Shown here: positions 1 to 9,206 of the stretch, in pieces
Position numbering within the stretch: position 1 is the stretch's first letter
Layout of the letters: every line of letters begins with the position of its first letter
Source of the DNA: Phaeoceros laevis
Lineage: Eukaryota; Anthocerotophyta; Anthocerotopsida; Notothyladales
Direction of reading: 5' to 3'
DNA length: 34,468 bases
Assembly (NCBI GenBank): GCA_049999765.1
Contig: JBNGIQ010008911.1
Location: 89,412-123,879, forward strand
The notes under the pieces: generated by a model
Databases searched by the model: none
What the model was told of the DNA's origin: nothing
The model's input: the letters and a program-made list of their open reading frames with translations, nothing else
Translations under genes and position numbers: made by a program

Positions 1-411
1 ACCCGACTCCGGTAGCAGCCACAACGCCACTGCTAAACCATTTATAATGTTTTTTCTTCTTATAATTTAAGCCCTCTTCTCCTTGATCCGCTCCTTCAGA
101 CAATCTTATCAGCGATGTTCCTAGGATCCTCCGTGATGCATTTTCTTTATATACCTCGCATTTTGGGAAGTAACATACTGGTCGTCGTGAAGCTATTGCC
201 ACAAAATTTTTAAAGCGGAACCTCTTGGCAACTATTTGGAGCACCATTATTAGCATAGAAATATGGCTGGTGGATCAACAAACGCCTCTAGGCAAGCTGG
301 TAGTTCAAACATGACACTTTGGAATGTAGAGTAGAATAATAGTATGAAGTTCCTTTGAATTTAATTTACACCTAAGATTGGGGGTAAGTCAAGTGAAAGT
401 AATTAAGTCTG

Positions 412-501
412 AATGAGATGAACCATATAAAATGAGAAAATGAGATGAAATGAGATGAACCTTATCTAGTATTTATTTGCTAAAATGAGATGAACCATAT
501 A
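412..501. repeat. Short direct repeats (AATGAGATGAACC)
   Basis: The 13-mer AATGAGATGAACC occurs three times, at 412-424, 449-461 and 484-496. In the first and last copies it extends to AATGAGATGAACCATATA. The spacing is irregular (37 and 35 bp), and partial copies (AATGAGA) lie between. This looks like local slippage or duplication in AT-rich DNA; no function is implied. Confidence 0.7.
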
Positions 502-1404
502 TAGTATAAACTGCTTTTTGAAAGCTAAATATACTTATGTAGGTCAAACATATATTAATTCTCACTTGATATTAGAAAGAGCACATTATGGAAAGGTAGG
601 TGTTTCAATTATAATTTGGTTGGCGATTCGCAGAACTCTCACGAAAATACACAATAAGTATCCATCCTCATGCTCATGCAATTTGAAACTAGTTTCCAAT
701 TTAAAAGATATGCTTTTTTATATAACCTCAAATTATGAGTACAGAGATTCGAACTTGAAATTAGAAATCCACCACAAGATTATAACCTCCCTAAAAATTG
801 ATTTTACCTCGTAACAAATAGTTATGCAGTTACCATCTTAGTTGTTATAGAGTTCAACTTGGAAACAATCATCAATATATAATTAGTAAGGACAAAAAAT
901 GCAAGATGGGCAAGAATTTGAGCTCCAAATGTTCCATGAACGCTTATGGCTCATTGAAAGCCTTAATTTATGCTCTAAGTAGGAAAGTAGATCTACCTCT
1001 CTCCCTTCCTAATTCTTTTTAAGTGACAAATTCGCGGTTAGAATATGGTTCTTACTCAAACACGATGAGTGAACTTTCTCTTTTCTCGAGGCAGGTTTGT
1101 ATTTTATTATTATTTTATTTCTCATTTTTATATTTTTGTTTCCAAGTTCCAACCCTATGATTCTGATGCGTTGCCGGGTATCTATGTAAGCTCTTGAAAT
1201 AGATAAGACAGCATTTGCGTGCCAGCTAACTAAGGGCATCAGGGATGCTGTATGGCACCTAACGTGGGTGCACCCCCAAAGGCAATAGACCTTCCTATCC
1301 TCAAGGATGTAGTGAAAAATGAGAAGTTAGGACTTCCGCTTAGGGAGAAAAGTTCAGAGAATACAGTTGCAATAATGCAGCCCGGCAAAACAAAATATAA
1401 GGTA

Positions 1405-1568
1405 TCCTAAAGCTCCTTCTACGTCCTTCCACAACATAAGGATTGCTTTATGAGATAGACAGCCTAGTCGAATGCCTTCAACTGAGTCCTAAAGCTCCTC
1501 CTACGTCCTTCCCCAACATAAGGATTGCTTTATGAGATAGACGGCCTAGACGAATGCCTTCAACTCAG
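1405..1568. repeat. 82-bp tandem duplication, two copies
   Basis: Bases 1405-1486 and 1487-1568 are two head-to-tail copies of an 82-bp unit beginning TCCTAAAGCTCCT. By eye they differ at five positions (about 94% identity), and they abut with no spacer. No coding frame spans them convincingly. It is a fairly recent local duplication. Confidence 0.9.
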
Positions 1569-2121
1569 CAGCACTTTGCATAGGCTTGAGTCAAGAAAAT
1601 AATCAAATAGTTGCTTACAAGGTGGATTAGTCAGAGGCGAGAAATTAAAACCACTTAGACTCCTAAAGCCCAAGAAAGGGCACAAGATGAGACTATGTTG
1701 GTATAGAGTGGTATGACAATCAATAATTTTCATACACTTGATACAAGTGCTTGAGTTTGTGAAATGGCCTTCGAGTATGCAAGAAATGTCAGTAGTTCTC
1801 ACCTGTCGGAGCCTACTCGTGCACCCCCCATGCCATCCATCTTGACTTCTCCAGATCCCTGCCAGTAAACAAACCACCACAATCGAAGTGTAGAATTTTC
1901 AGCACATTGGCGAGATTGGTGAATGTTTTTGAGAGCGTATGAGAAATTGAGAGTCAATCCTTTGCCTCTAAGGGGGCCTGACTTGGATGCCTCATCAGTT
2001 TGAGGCTCAAGCCAATCCTTTCACACTACCCATTGTCTTGCCACGACTGCTGCGTCAAATACATTTTGCCAATTGTCGTGGGCCAAACACATTTTTGAGG
2101 GTATAGTCTGAAAAGGGTATT

Positions 2122-2476
2122 TTAACCCCTAAAGGACCAACTAGCCCAAACCAGATCCAAGTCACCCAGCCCCCATGTTTCATCACGACTCATAGTGTTC
2201 CCCATATGCAAAGGAAACAAAAGTTATACCAAAATGACCGTCATGAAATTTCCTGTTTACTGATGTTTAAAAATATTATTTAATTATATAAAAATAAATT
2301 TTATTACAGAAATGCGTTGGAACGGGCTCTTTCAGGACCTGTTTGCGAGTACGTCCTCCCAGGTTCCCGGTCCGTCAATCACCTGGATTTGGGCAGGGGG
2401 ATCGCATGGAACCAAGGGCCCATTACTTTCTCAATGGAATAAGGGGCAAGCAACACGCTGGTCCCTTAGGGGTTAA
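2122..2476. repeat. Inverted repeat, 18-bp arms 319 bp apart
   Basis: TTAACCCCTAAAGGACCA at 2122-2139 is the reverse complement, with one mismatch, of TGGTCCCTTAGGGGTTAA at 2459-2476. Similarity does not extend clearly beyond the arms. It could be the ends or sub-ends of a small non-autonomous element, but no target-site duplication was identified. Confidence 0.5.
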
Positions 2477-2703
2477 GTTATAAGTTATGGAGTAGAAAAC
2501 TTTGACATTGGAGACCTTTTTTGCTGTTTCATAAGTTTCTGCTATTTGAACTTTTTTGAGGAGAAGGGTATTTTGATTTATAACATAGAAAAAACACTCC
2601 AGAGTAGGCCTTAGGCCGGTCTTGTGTTTGAACTTTGATGTGCTTTCCATTCAAGAGTCAAGACCAAGGATATCATGTGGCACAAAACCTAAAAAGTTGG
2701 TAA

Positions 2704-3700
2704 GTGGTAACCTCAAACGCCATGCTGGCAGGTTTTGCTAGATCCAGTGTGCATTCGCTACAGACCTGCAAAGTGCTGTCGCTGTCGTCTGCAGATCCAT
2801 GTCAATTCCGTCGGTTCGGTACTTCGAATGTGGATTGTATACGTTTCCTCGATCAAACACGTGACCGTCGCCGACGATGCCTACATGCCGGTCACCACTC
2901 GAACGTCTGGAAAGTGAACGCCCTTGCCGGCGTGGCAGGAGGGAGACTCCATCCAGTAACAGCTCGCCACGCGTTCGCCCGATGTGCGGTCAGCCGCCGA
3001 CCGTATTTTGCGCTGCTTCATCATAAGTTACTCGATTTTATTGGCTACCAGGTCGTAACGGTCGTCTCGGCTTCCGTACATGGCGGTGGTTCGTACAATT
3101 TCTTCCCTGAAGTTCCTGAACAGGGCAGGGCAGTGTGTGGGGCAGTGTAATGGAGGCATAGATGGTGGTTTGCTGCCCAATTTAGCGATATCCCGTTTTG
3201 ATAAATCCATCTCCGCCAGTATAACAACTTGGTGTGCTCACTTTAGCTCACATTGCAGTTTTTGCCCATTTCTGAATTTTCTGATTAGGTTTGTTCATAT
3301 ATTATGACATCATTGGTTCCACTAGAACAGAGGTGCCTATAGTTCAAGCTTCTTGAACACTTCACATGTAGTGGAGTCAGAGCTCCAGAAGGGTATCATG
3401 CTTCATAAAAGAATCTCTACTTCAGGCTTTTACATGCTTTTCTAAGCGAAAACAGTGTGTTGATCTCAACATACGCTTCATCATACGATTCTATGTTTTT
3501 TTACACGCTGTGGTCGGAGTAAGGTGTTTTTTTAGTGATTGGTGCAGGAAACTTCGAAATGGACCGGAAGAAGAGCCGGTGCGCGTGAAGTTCTCAGGTT
3601 GCCGGTTTTTGCGTCGGGGGCCTGCCCGAGGTGGCCTGATCTTATTACTCATTATGGCTGCATACGCGCCAGGCACTGTTCTGCCTCTTTAGGAGGATTC
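2704..3700. other. No supported gene; GC richer stretch
   Basis: Base composition becomes more GC-rich from about 2700 to 3230 and open frames appear on both strands, but none resembles a known family. The best small frame with a true ATG is 60 codons on the minus strand (3210 to 3028, starting MDLSKRDIAK and containing FRNFREEIVRTTAMYGSRDD). It could be an exon fragment or chance. I would not call a gene here without transcripts. Confidence 0.4.
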
Positions 3701-3779
3701 ATGGCAGATTTGAATTTCGTTGCCCTCGCTAGCTGCTGCTTCCGCAAGGCCTCCACCAGCTCTGGCTTGCTGCCCGCAG
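3701..3779 (+). pseudogene. Relic of FMN/quinone reductase first exon
   Basis: A frame starting ATG at 3701 reads MADLNFVALASCCFRKASTS and then SGLLPA. It ends one base into a codon at GCAG, followed by a GTAGGA donor. The intact reductase first exon at 18932-18857 reads MAGLKIIALAGSFRKASTNL and then GLLRA, and ends in the same GCAG/GT phase. About 16 of 25 aligned residues match. The relic has one extra codon, and the FMN-phosphate loop GSFRKASTN has become SCCFRKASTSS, losing the Gly-Ser pair and the Asn. No matching second or third exon is found in the 500 bases before the AUX/LAX start. It is most simply a decayed duplicate; a still-used upstream exon of the AUX/LAX transcript is a less likely alternative. 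Confidence 0.6.
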
Positions 3780-4287
3780 GTAGGATTGCTCCGGCCATAG
3801 GCTCTCGGATCTGAGCTCTGTACCGTGCGCGGATTTGTTTGTCGGAGGTGTCAGCAATCTGATGGCCTTTCGGCCATCTCTGCCAATGCCTTGAGCTGGA
3901 AGGACAATCCTCCAGCTCAAGCAGACTGTCTTCTGCTGCGCCGCAGGTTGTTGATATGACTGTTCTGCGATTTGATAGCCTATTTCCGTCCTTCATTGTT
4001 GCAGCTCTCTGGTCAGACAGCAACCGTCGGATCTACAAGTCAGGAAATTCGCTCAAGCTCCCGCGCATTGTTTAGTCTCTTATGTGCCTTGCAACAGCTC
4101 TTGCAATCCGCGGACCGACCTTGCATATTTTCATGTATATGTGGCTGTTGTCACGCTTCGGTGCATCGTTGTGGTTTCGATGAGCTAAGAAGCGCGGCAG
4201 TAGCGCAAGGTTGAAGAGGAGTGCCACAAGGTTGACAAGAGTAGGCGCTTGATTTCTGTCAGCGGGAATTCATTGTGTGTTACCAAA

Positions 4288-6747
4288 ATGGATCCGAACG
4301 TGGACGTGACGGTGGCGAGGTCGGAGGCGGCTGTGTCCCATGCATTCACACCCCATGGCTCAAAGCGCAGCTTTTTGCGCTCCCGGATGCGTGACTGGCA
4401 TGATTTTCAGGACTACTGGAGTGATTCAGTGGCTGCTTCCTCGATCCTGCACGCAACCACATCGTTTGATGCTTGGCTACTCGCTGCTGCTGCTCAAGTG
4501 AGTGCAAGGTTCTGCTGGTGCTCGGTGAAGTCCGGAATGGAAGTTAAATTTCCTGCATGTGGTCTTTACTCTTCATTCAGCTGATGGATTTTGTCAGCTA
4601 GTTCTGCAAACTGCTCCCATTGCAAGGTTTGTGAGAACAAAGTCAACGAACGGGTGCACTTGAATAGTCCTCGCAGTCATTGAGGAAATGCTTTGGACTA
4701 AAGCACCTTACACTCCGGCTTCCCCTTGACAGGTGGGACAAGTGATTCTGACACTCCCAGCCACTTACGCACAGATGGGAATCGCTTCAGGAGTCATTTT
4801 TATGGTCATCTACGCTGCTCTTGGTTGCTGGTCTGTGTTTCTCCTGACGTGGCTCTATTTTCAAGTGAGAGCCAGGCTGGTGTCGGAGGCACAGACAGTT
4901 GGGAGACATCGACTTCATGAAAGGCACATAATGCAGGTTGAGCGTTGTTCCTCTGCCTCGGGGGTTACAACTGGCATCAACCTGAGTTCTGCAGTTCCTT
5001 TCCTGCCATTCCTGCCAGAGTAGCTACAGACGCTTGGTTTCTTACCTAGTATGCGTGCTTGTGCAGTACCACGAAGTCATGGGATATGTTGCTGGCGTCT
5101 GGTATGGTCGAGTGACGCTCTTTTTCAACATTGGAGCCTTAACTTTTGCCTCTGTAATTCAATTGATAGCATCTGCAAGGTACATTGCTACCACAGGGTT
5201 TCCTCTCTTTGAACGTCTGCCTATTCATTATGTTGTCTTGACCTTCTTTGTGCCTATTCCTCAGCAACTTGTACTATATCAACTCGAACCTGAACAAGCA
5301 GACATGGACGGTGGTGGTGGGATGTTTTACTCTCTTTAGTGTACTCATTCCAAGCTACAGACAGTTCCGGGTTGGAGCTGTTCTTGCAGTCCTCGGCACT
5401 ACAGTTGTTGCTGTCTACTTAACTGCTGCGGCCTTAAAAAATGGGCAGGTATTTTTGTAACGTCCAGACTGATGATCTCTGATCGCTTCTCCCACTTCTG
5501 TCATTTGTGCACGAGTTTGCGACCCGACGTGTATGCTCAGTCATCGCTGTTTTTGGTTACTCAGGTGGCTGGCGTGGCACATACAGCTCCCACGAGCGCT
5601 GTCAAGTTCTTCACAGGTGCCACTAACATTCTGTTTACATTCGGTGGTCATGGAGTAACTATGTAAGTTGCTGAACCCTGTGGGATGTAGAAATGTTCGA
5701 AGCATGATGTATATGTTTTATCCTAACGAAGCGAATGGTTGAATCGGTAAATGCAACTTGAAAGTAACATCAGAGCGCAATTGTAAGTCCAATACATCAT
5801 GGAGAGCAGGGCTAGTGCTTGCAAGACTAGCTTAGCTTAGCCGGGCTTGTTGAGTGACTTTTCGGAGCCCGGTCTGGTTTTTCTGCTCCAGTTTGTTGTG
5901 ACCTTATCAGTGCTCATCTGGAATTCATGATGTGCAGAGAAATCATGGAAGCTATGAAGTTCCCTGCCAGGTTCAAGTATATCTACATTGCGGTTGTATT
6001 ATACACGTTCTGTATTACCCTTCCCAGCGCAGTCTCTGTGTATTGGGCGTTCGGGGACAGGCTTTTGGATAATTCGAATGCTATTGCGGTTCTGCCAAAA
6101 ACTGGATGGCGCACTTTTGCCCTCGTCGCCATTTTAATTCATCAGGTCAGTAGGAAATTGTGTATCTGGCAACTTTTCCTCTCCCTCGTCATCGTAAGTA
6201 GAAACTGATGGCTGGTTTGCGCTGCAGTTGATGGCTTTCGTCGTGTTCGTTCATCCAGTGTACCTGGTCACTGAGAAGGCATTAAGAGTGCATACCAGGC
6301 ATTTTGGGCTCCGCGTTCTGGTGCGACTTCCAGTTTTCGGTCTTATCTGGTTTGTGGCCATAGCCATACCCTTTTTTGGGCCCATCAACTCTGTGATGGG
6401 AGCGTTGCTAGTTTCTGTTGGAGTGTACATCATCCCACCAGTGGTTTTCAACAGAATTTTCAGAACCCAAGAGATGCGAAATGTGAGTGCACTTGTTTTC
6501 GCTTGCGCTCGGGACCCTTACAGCGAACAGCAACTGACATCTGCCTTTGCTTCTCTCGCAGAACTCTGTCATAAGGATTCACGAGCGATTTGCAAAGCCA
6601 ATTTGGAGAACGCTTTTCACTGTTAACGTCTTCGTCGTGATTTGGGTGGCTATCGTGGGCTTCATTCTTGGTTCGTGGGCGAGTCTGACTACCCTCGTGA
6701 GGCAAATTGACCATTTTGGCCTCTTCGACAAGTGTTACCAGTGCTGA
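4288..6747 (+). CDS. AUX/LAX-family auxin influx carrier homologue
   Basis: This is a multispanning plasma-membrane permease of the amino acid/auxin permease (AAAP) superfamily; canonical members import indole-3-acetic acid with protons. Eight exons join in frame: 4288-4497, 4733-4936, 5067-5179, 5265-5448, 5565-5662, 5938-6145, 6228-6482 and 6562-6747, giving 485 aa, equal to Arabidopsis AUX1. Family signatures in order are GQVILTLPATYAQMG (TM1), SVIQLIASASNLYYIN, FTGATNILFTFGGHGVTIEI, VYWAFGDRLLDNSNA, IPFFGPINSVMGALLVSVGV, and the terminal VRQIDHFGLFDKCYQC. The start ATG is preceded by AAA; an upstream TTG in the same frame is not a plausible start. Oddities: the usual WHGGSxxDAWFSCASNQ segment reads HATTSFDAWLLAAAAQ, and the protein stops right after KCYQC with no cytoplasmic tail. 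Family membership is secure; auxin as substrate is inferred and uncertain. Confidence 0.95.
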
Positions 6748-7072
6748 TTGCTGGTCGTCAACTACCAACCTGCCGGTTGGAGTCGGCTTGAAATAAGCTA
6801 GGATGGTAAGCCTTCAACTGGTCAGACAATTTTTCCGCTTTGCCTCATGGCAATGACTTCAAAACTCGACTACAGGTCACAATTTTGAGCGGCTAATGAT
6901 AGCGGCATATCGTGATGATTCCGAGGACTTGCTAAGCTGTGCCGCTCCAACGCTCCAACCAGTAGATATCCAAACCCTAGTTCAGGTGTTCTTAATCTAT
7001 GAACTTGGGTTTTGCCAACCCATGGTCCAAGAGTAGCAACCCAAATTATCATTGAAAGTTCTGATCCACAAG

Positions 7073-8098
7073 CTACTGGACGGGTACCTCCAGAGTTGTT
7101 TGCGTGCCACAGACCTGAGCACGCCAAGCCAATTTCTCCAGTCGAAGGTTTTCGCGGTCTTTTGCAAGCTCCTTTTTATCCTGTTTCAATTTTTCTCTAC
7201 CTCTGTCCAGCTTAGTTCTATTCCGCTCGTACTTGAAAATGGCCAGCAGCTTCAGCACCCTCACGGCACTGTTCTTCGTCTCGGTTCTGGCTTTCTTCAA
7301 ATCAGCGGTGTCCATTTCAATGTCGTCCTCCACCACTTTCGAATTCCGCCGGCACCTCTTTTCCGACCCCGGCAGCTTCGTAGCATCGACCCTGCATGCA
7401 ACAAGAGGCGCACATTCCGAAGAAGGATGCGGAGCCTCGCGGAAAGGTGACGTTATCCCTCTTGGGGATCGTCGTAGTACCTCCTGCTCTCCTTTTCCTT
7501 TCTTGGAACTTGTTCCCCTCGCTGCTTGGGTTTGCGTCTGCCTCGGCATGTGTGGTTTGGGCGGCTGCCCGAGTCCTTCGTACAGTTGGTAGACTGACGG
7601 TGCAACAGCTGCGATGTACTCCACCATCATGCTCTTCACAGGACGGCTGAAATTCGCAGTCCTAAGAGAAAACTTCAAGTGCTCCACCTTGTGAGCCGCC
7701 CAGTTGTACCGGCCACGATGGAAGAATTCCTCTTTGAGGAAGTAAGCGTGTGACTCAGGCACGGCCGTCTTGTCATATGGCTGAATCCTGAGCTGCTCCT
7801 TCCGCTGTATTACGTAGTCCCTCAGCTCTCGTGGTTCCAAGCTTGCCAGGAGCATTCGTCCACTTTTCGGTTTCTTTGTAGCATGTCGCATAAGTTCTAC
7901 TCGCTGTTCCTCGGTGATCCGCGTCAGAACTGGAAGACCTTCGGATTCCATTCCCAAAACCTCCCCCAGTGCTTTGGCTTCGAGGACCACGAAGATTACG
8001 AAATTGATCTCGACGAAGGTGGGGACGGCAACATCGTCGCTTTCCTGGTACCCTGTAATGCAGTATTCCTCGCTCAACGGAAAAGAAATGGTCACCAT
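7073..8098 (-). CDS. Unrecognised protein, coiled-coil C-terminus
   Basis: A long open frame ends at 7073. The first ATG is at 8098, giving 341 aa, but the frame stays open 62 codons further (to 8284) without an ATG, directly after a TGTTAG acceptor-like site. An upstream exon is therefore likely and the true 5' end is unresolved. I do not recognise the family. The first ~130 residues look globular (ITEEQRVELMRHATKKPKSG, SLEPRELRDYVIQRKEQLRI, HRGRYNWAAHKVEHLKFSL). The middle is basic and low-complexity (SSKKGKGEQEVLRRSPRG). The last ~70 residues form a charged helix with heptad character (LDRGREKLKQDKKELAKDRE). It lies tail-to-tail with the AUX/LAX gene. It could be a plant-specific nuclear protein or a domesticated element; there is no domain evidence for either. 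Confidence 0.6.
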   Translation of the reverse strand: MVTISFPLSEEYCITGYQESDDVAVPTFVEINFVIFVVLEAKALGEVLGMESEGLPVLTRITEEQRVELMRHATKKPKSGRMLLASLEPRELRDYVIQRKEQLRIQPYDKTAVPESHAYFLKEEFFHRGRYNWAAHKVEHLKFSLRTANFSRPVKSMMVEYIAAVAPSVYQLYEGLGQPPKPHMPRQTQTQAARGTSSKKGKGEQEVLRRSPRGITSPFREAPHPSSECAPLVACRVDATKLPGSEKRCRRNSKVVEDDIEMDTADLKKARTETKNSAVRVLKLLAIFKYERNRTKLDRGREKLKQDKKELAKDRENLRLEKLAWRAQVCGTQTTLEVPVQ

Positions 8099-8284
8099 CC
8101 TGTCACATGGTGCTCGTAATCCAAATTTGTTGAGGCATCCCAGCTGGAGCACAAACGACTTGTCATTTTTCCATGCCTCAGGCTGCTCAGCAGTAGGGGG
8201 GAACCTGGAGGGGCCAGGTTCCCCCCTGTCCTCACCTTCTTCGATATGGTTTGAAGGGTGCCTCGCAAGCCTCGAACTTCCAGC

Positions 8285-9206
8285 CTAACATCAATAATCA
8301 CACAGAACCCAGGACGTTAGATTGCACTGCACTAATCGTCACAGCTCAAACATCCGAACTGCTGTTGGCTGCTCCTACCATATGCGTGGGGAAGGGCTCA
8401 GTAGCAATCTCGAAGGCGCTGGTTGCAAGCGTTTATGTCTCGAGCTTCCATTTAGCTCGCCAGGGGCAACAAATGCACGGCCTGCATGTGCGTAGAGAGC
8501 TTTCTGGAAGTGGACAGAAGTAGCAACTACGTGTGGACAGGTTAGTGGAAGGGGACGTTGGCCATAAGTGGAATTCCTTTCCCAGCAGATCTGGCCCTGG
8601 CCAGATGGTGTAATGATGCATTATGCAAACCGATGTGTGAGGTAACACTCCGCCCTGCGATAACATCTAACCTCAATTCGGCAACACCTTGTGTCAAGGT
8701 ATCTTATTGCAAAGGCTGGCTTCCCAGCGAGGACCTTAATGCCACAACAGTTATCCTGGGCAGTGTAGCCAAACACTTCCATGTCCTACAAAATGCTGCA
8801 GACTTCTAGCAATTGTTAGAAATCCATTCCTTTACAATCTACTTCTACCTAGAGATACATGAGACCAATAGGATACAGCAATACTCAAGCTCCATCTCAG
8901 TCCGCTAGTCTGCTGACTGTGGTGTGTAGAGTCTGGACGCAAAACTGCTACCACTAAATCCTCAAAGACCTCAGTTTTCTGGTGCTCGCTTGCCCAATAA
9001 CAAGCTGGTGGCTTCTGGTTAGAAATATTGTAACCCCCTACGTATTTGACAATTCTATGGATAGCTCCAGCCATAGTTCGATGGTCACAATCCTGAGAGG
9101 AGGGTTTACCCCTGAAGGATGTGCGCACAGCCGATTTGCTTCGGCTAATTGTTAGACGCACTGCACAGTACAGCTACTTCCAGAACTACATCACCAGAAG
9201 CATAGT
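8285..9206. other. PIP5K 3' flank, no gene seen
   Basis: This stretch lies between the PIP5K stop codon and the open frame of the unknown minus-strand gene. It probably holds the PIP5K 3' untranslated region, and perhaps an unresolved first exon of the unknown gene between about 8300 and 8830. Open frames on both strands are short and unlike known proteins. Confidence 0.45.

Larger units (their letters stand above)
1..2703. other. AT-rich gene-poor region
   Basis: I find no gene here. Open frames are short, mostly lack ATG starts, and match nothing I recognise. The stretch is AT-rich apart from about 2320-2420 and holds small direct repeats, an 82-bp tandem duplication and a distant inverted repeat, listed separately. 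It may be old transposon debris, but I see no reverse transcriptase, transposase, LTR pair or primer-binding site to support a named element. Confidence 0.6.

Noticed and set aside
2704-3150. Plus-strand 148-codon frame
   Set aside because: No recognisable motif, no ATG context or splice pattern that extends it, and an overlapping minus-strand frame is equally plausible.
3652-4023. Minus-strand 123-codon frame with a SAP-like GSKPELVEALRKQ phrase
   Set aside because: It is antisense to the reductase exon relic; the SAP-like phrase is the mirror of FRKASTSSGLLPA and has no further domain support.
4249-4287. Upstream in-frame TTG start for the AUX/LAX gene
   Set aside because: Plant nuclear genes start at ATG; the ATG at 4288 gives 485 aa, the family length.
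7233-7650. Plus-strand frames of 119 and 84 codons
   Set aside because: They lie opposite the 341-codon minus-strand gene and have hydrophobic, motif-free products typical of antisense of charged helices.
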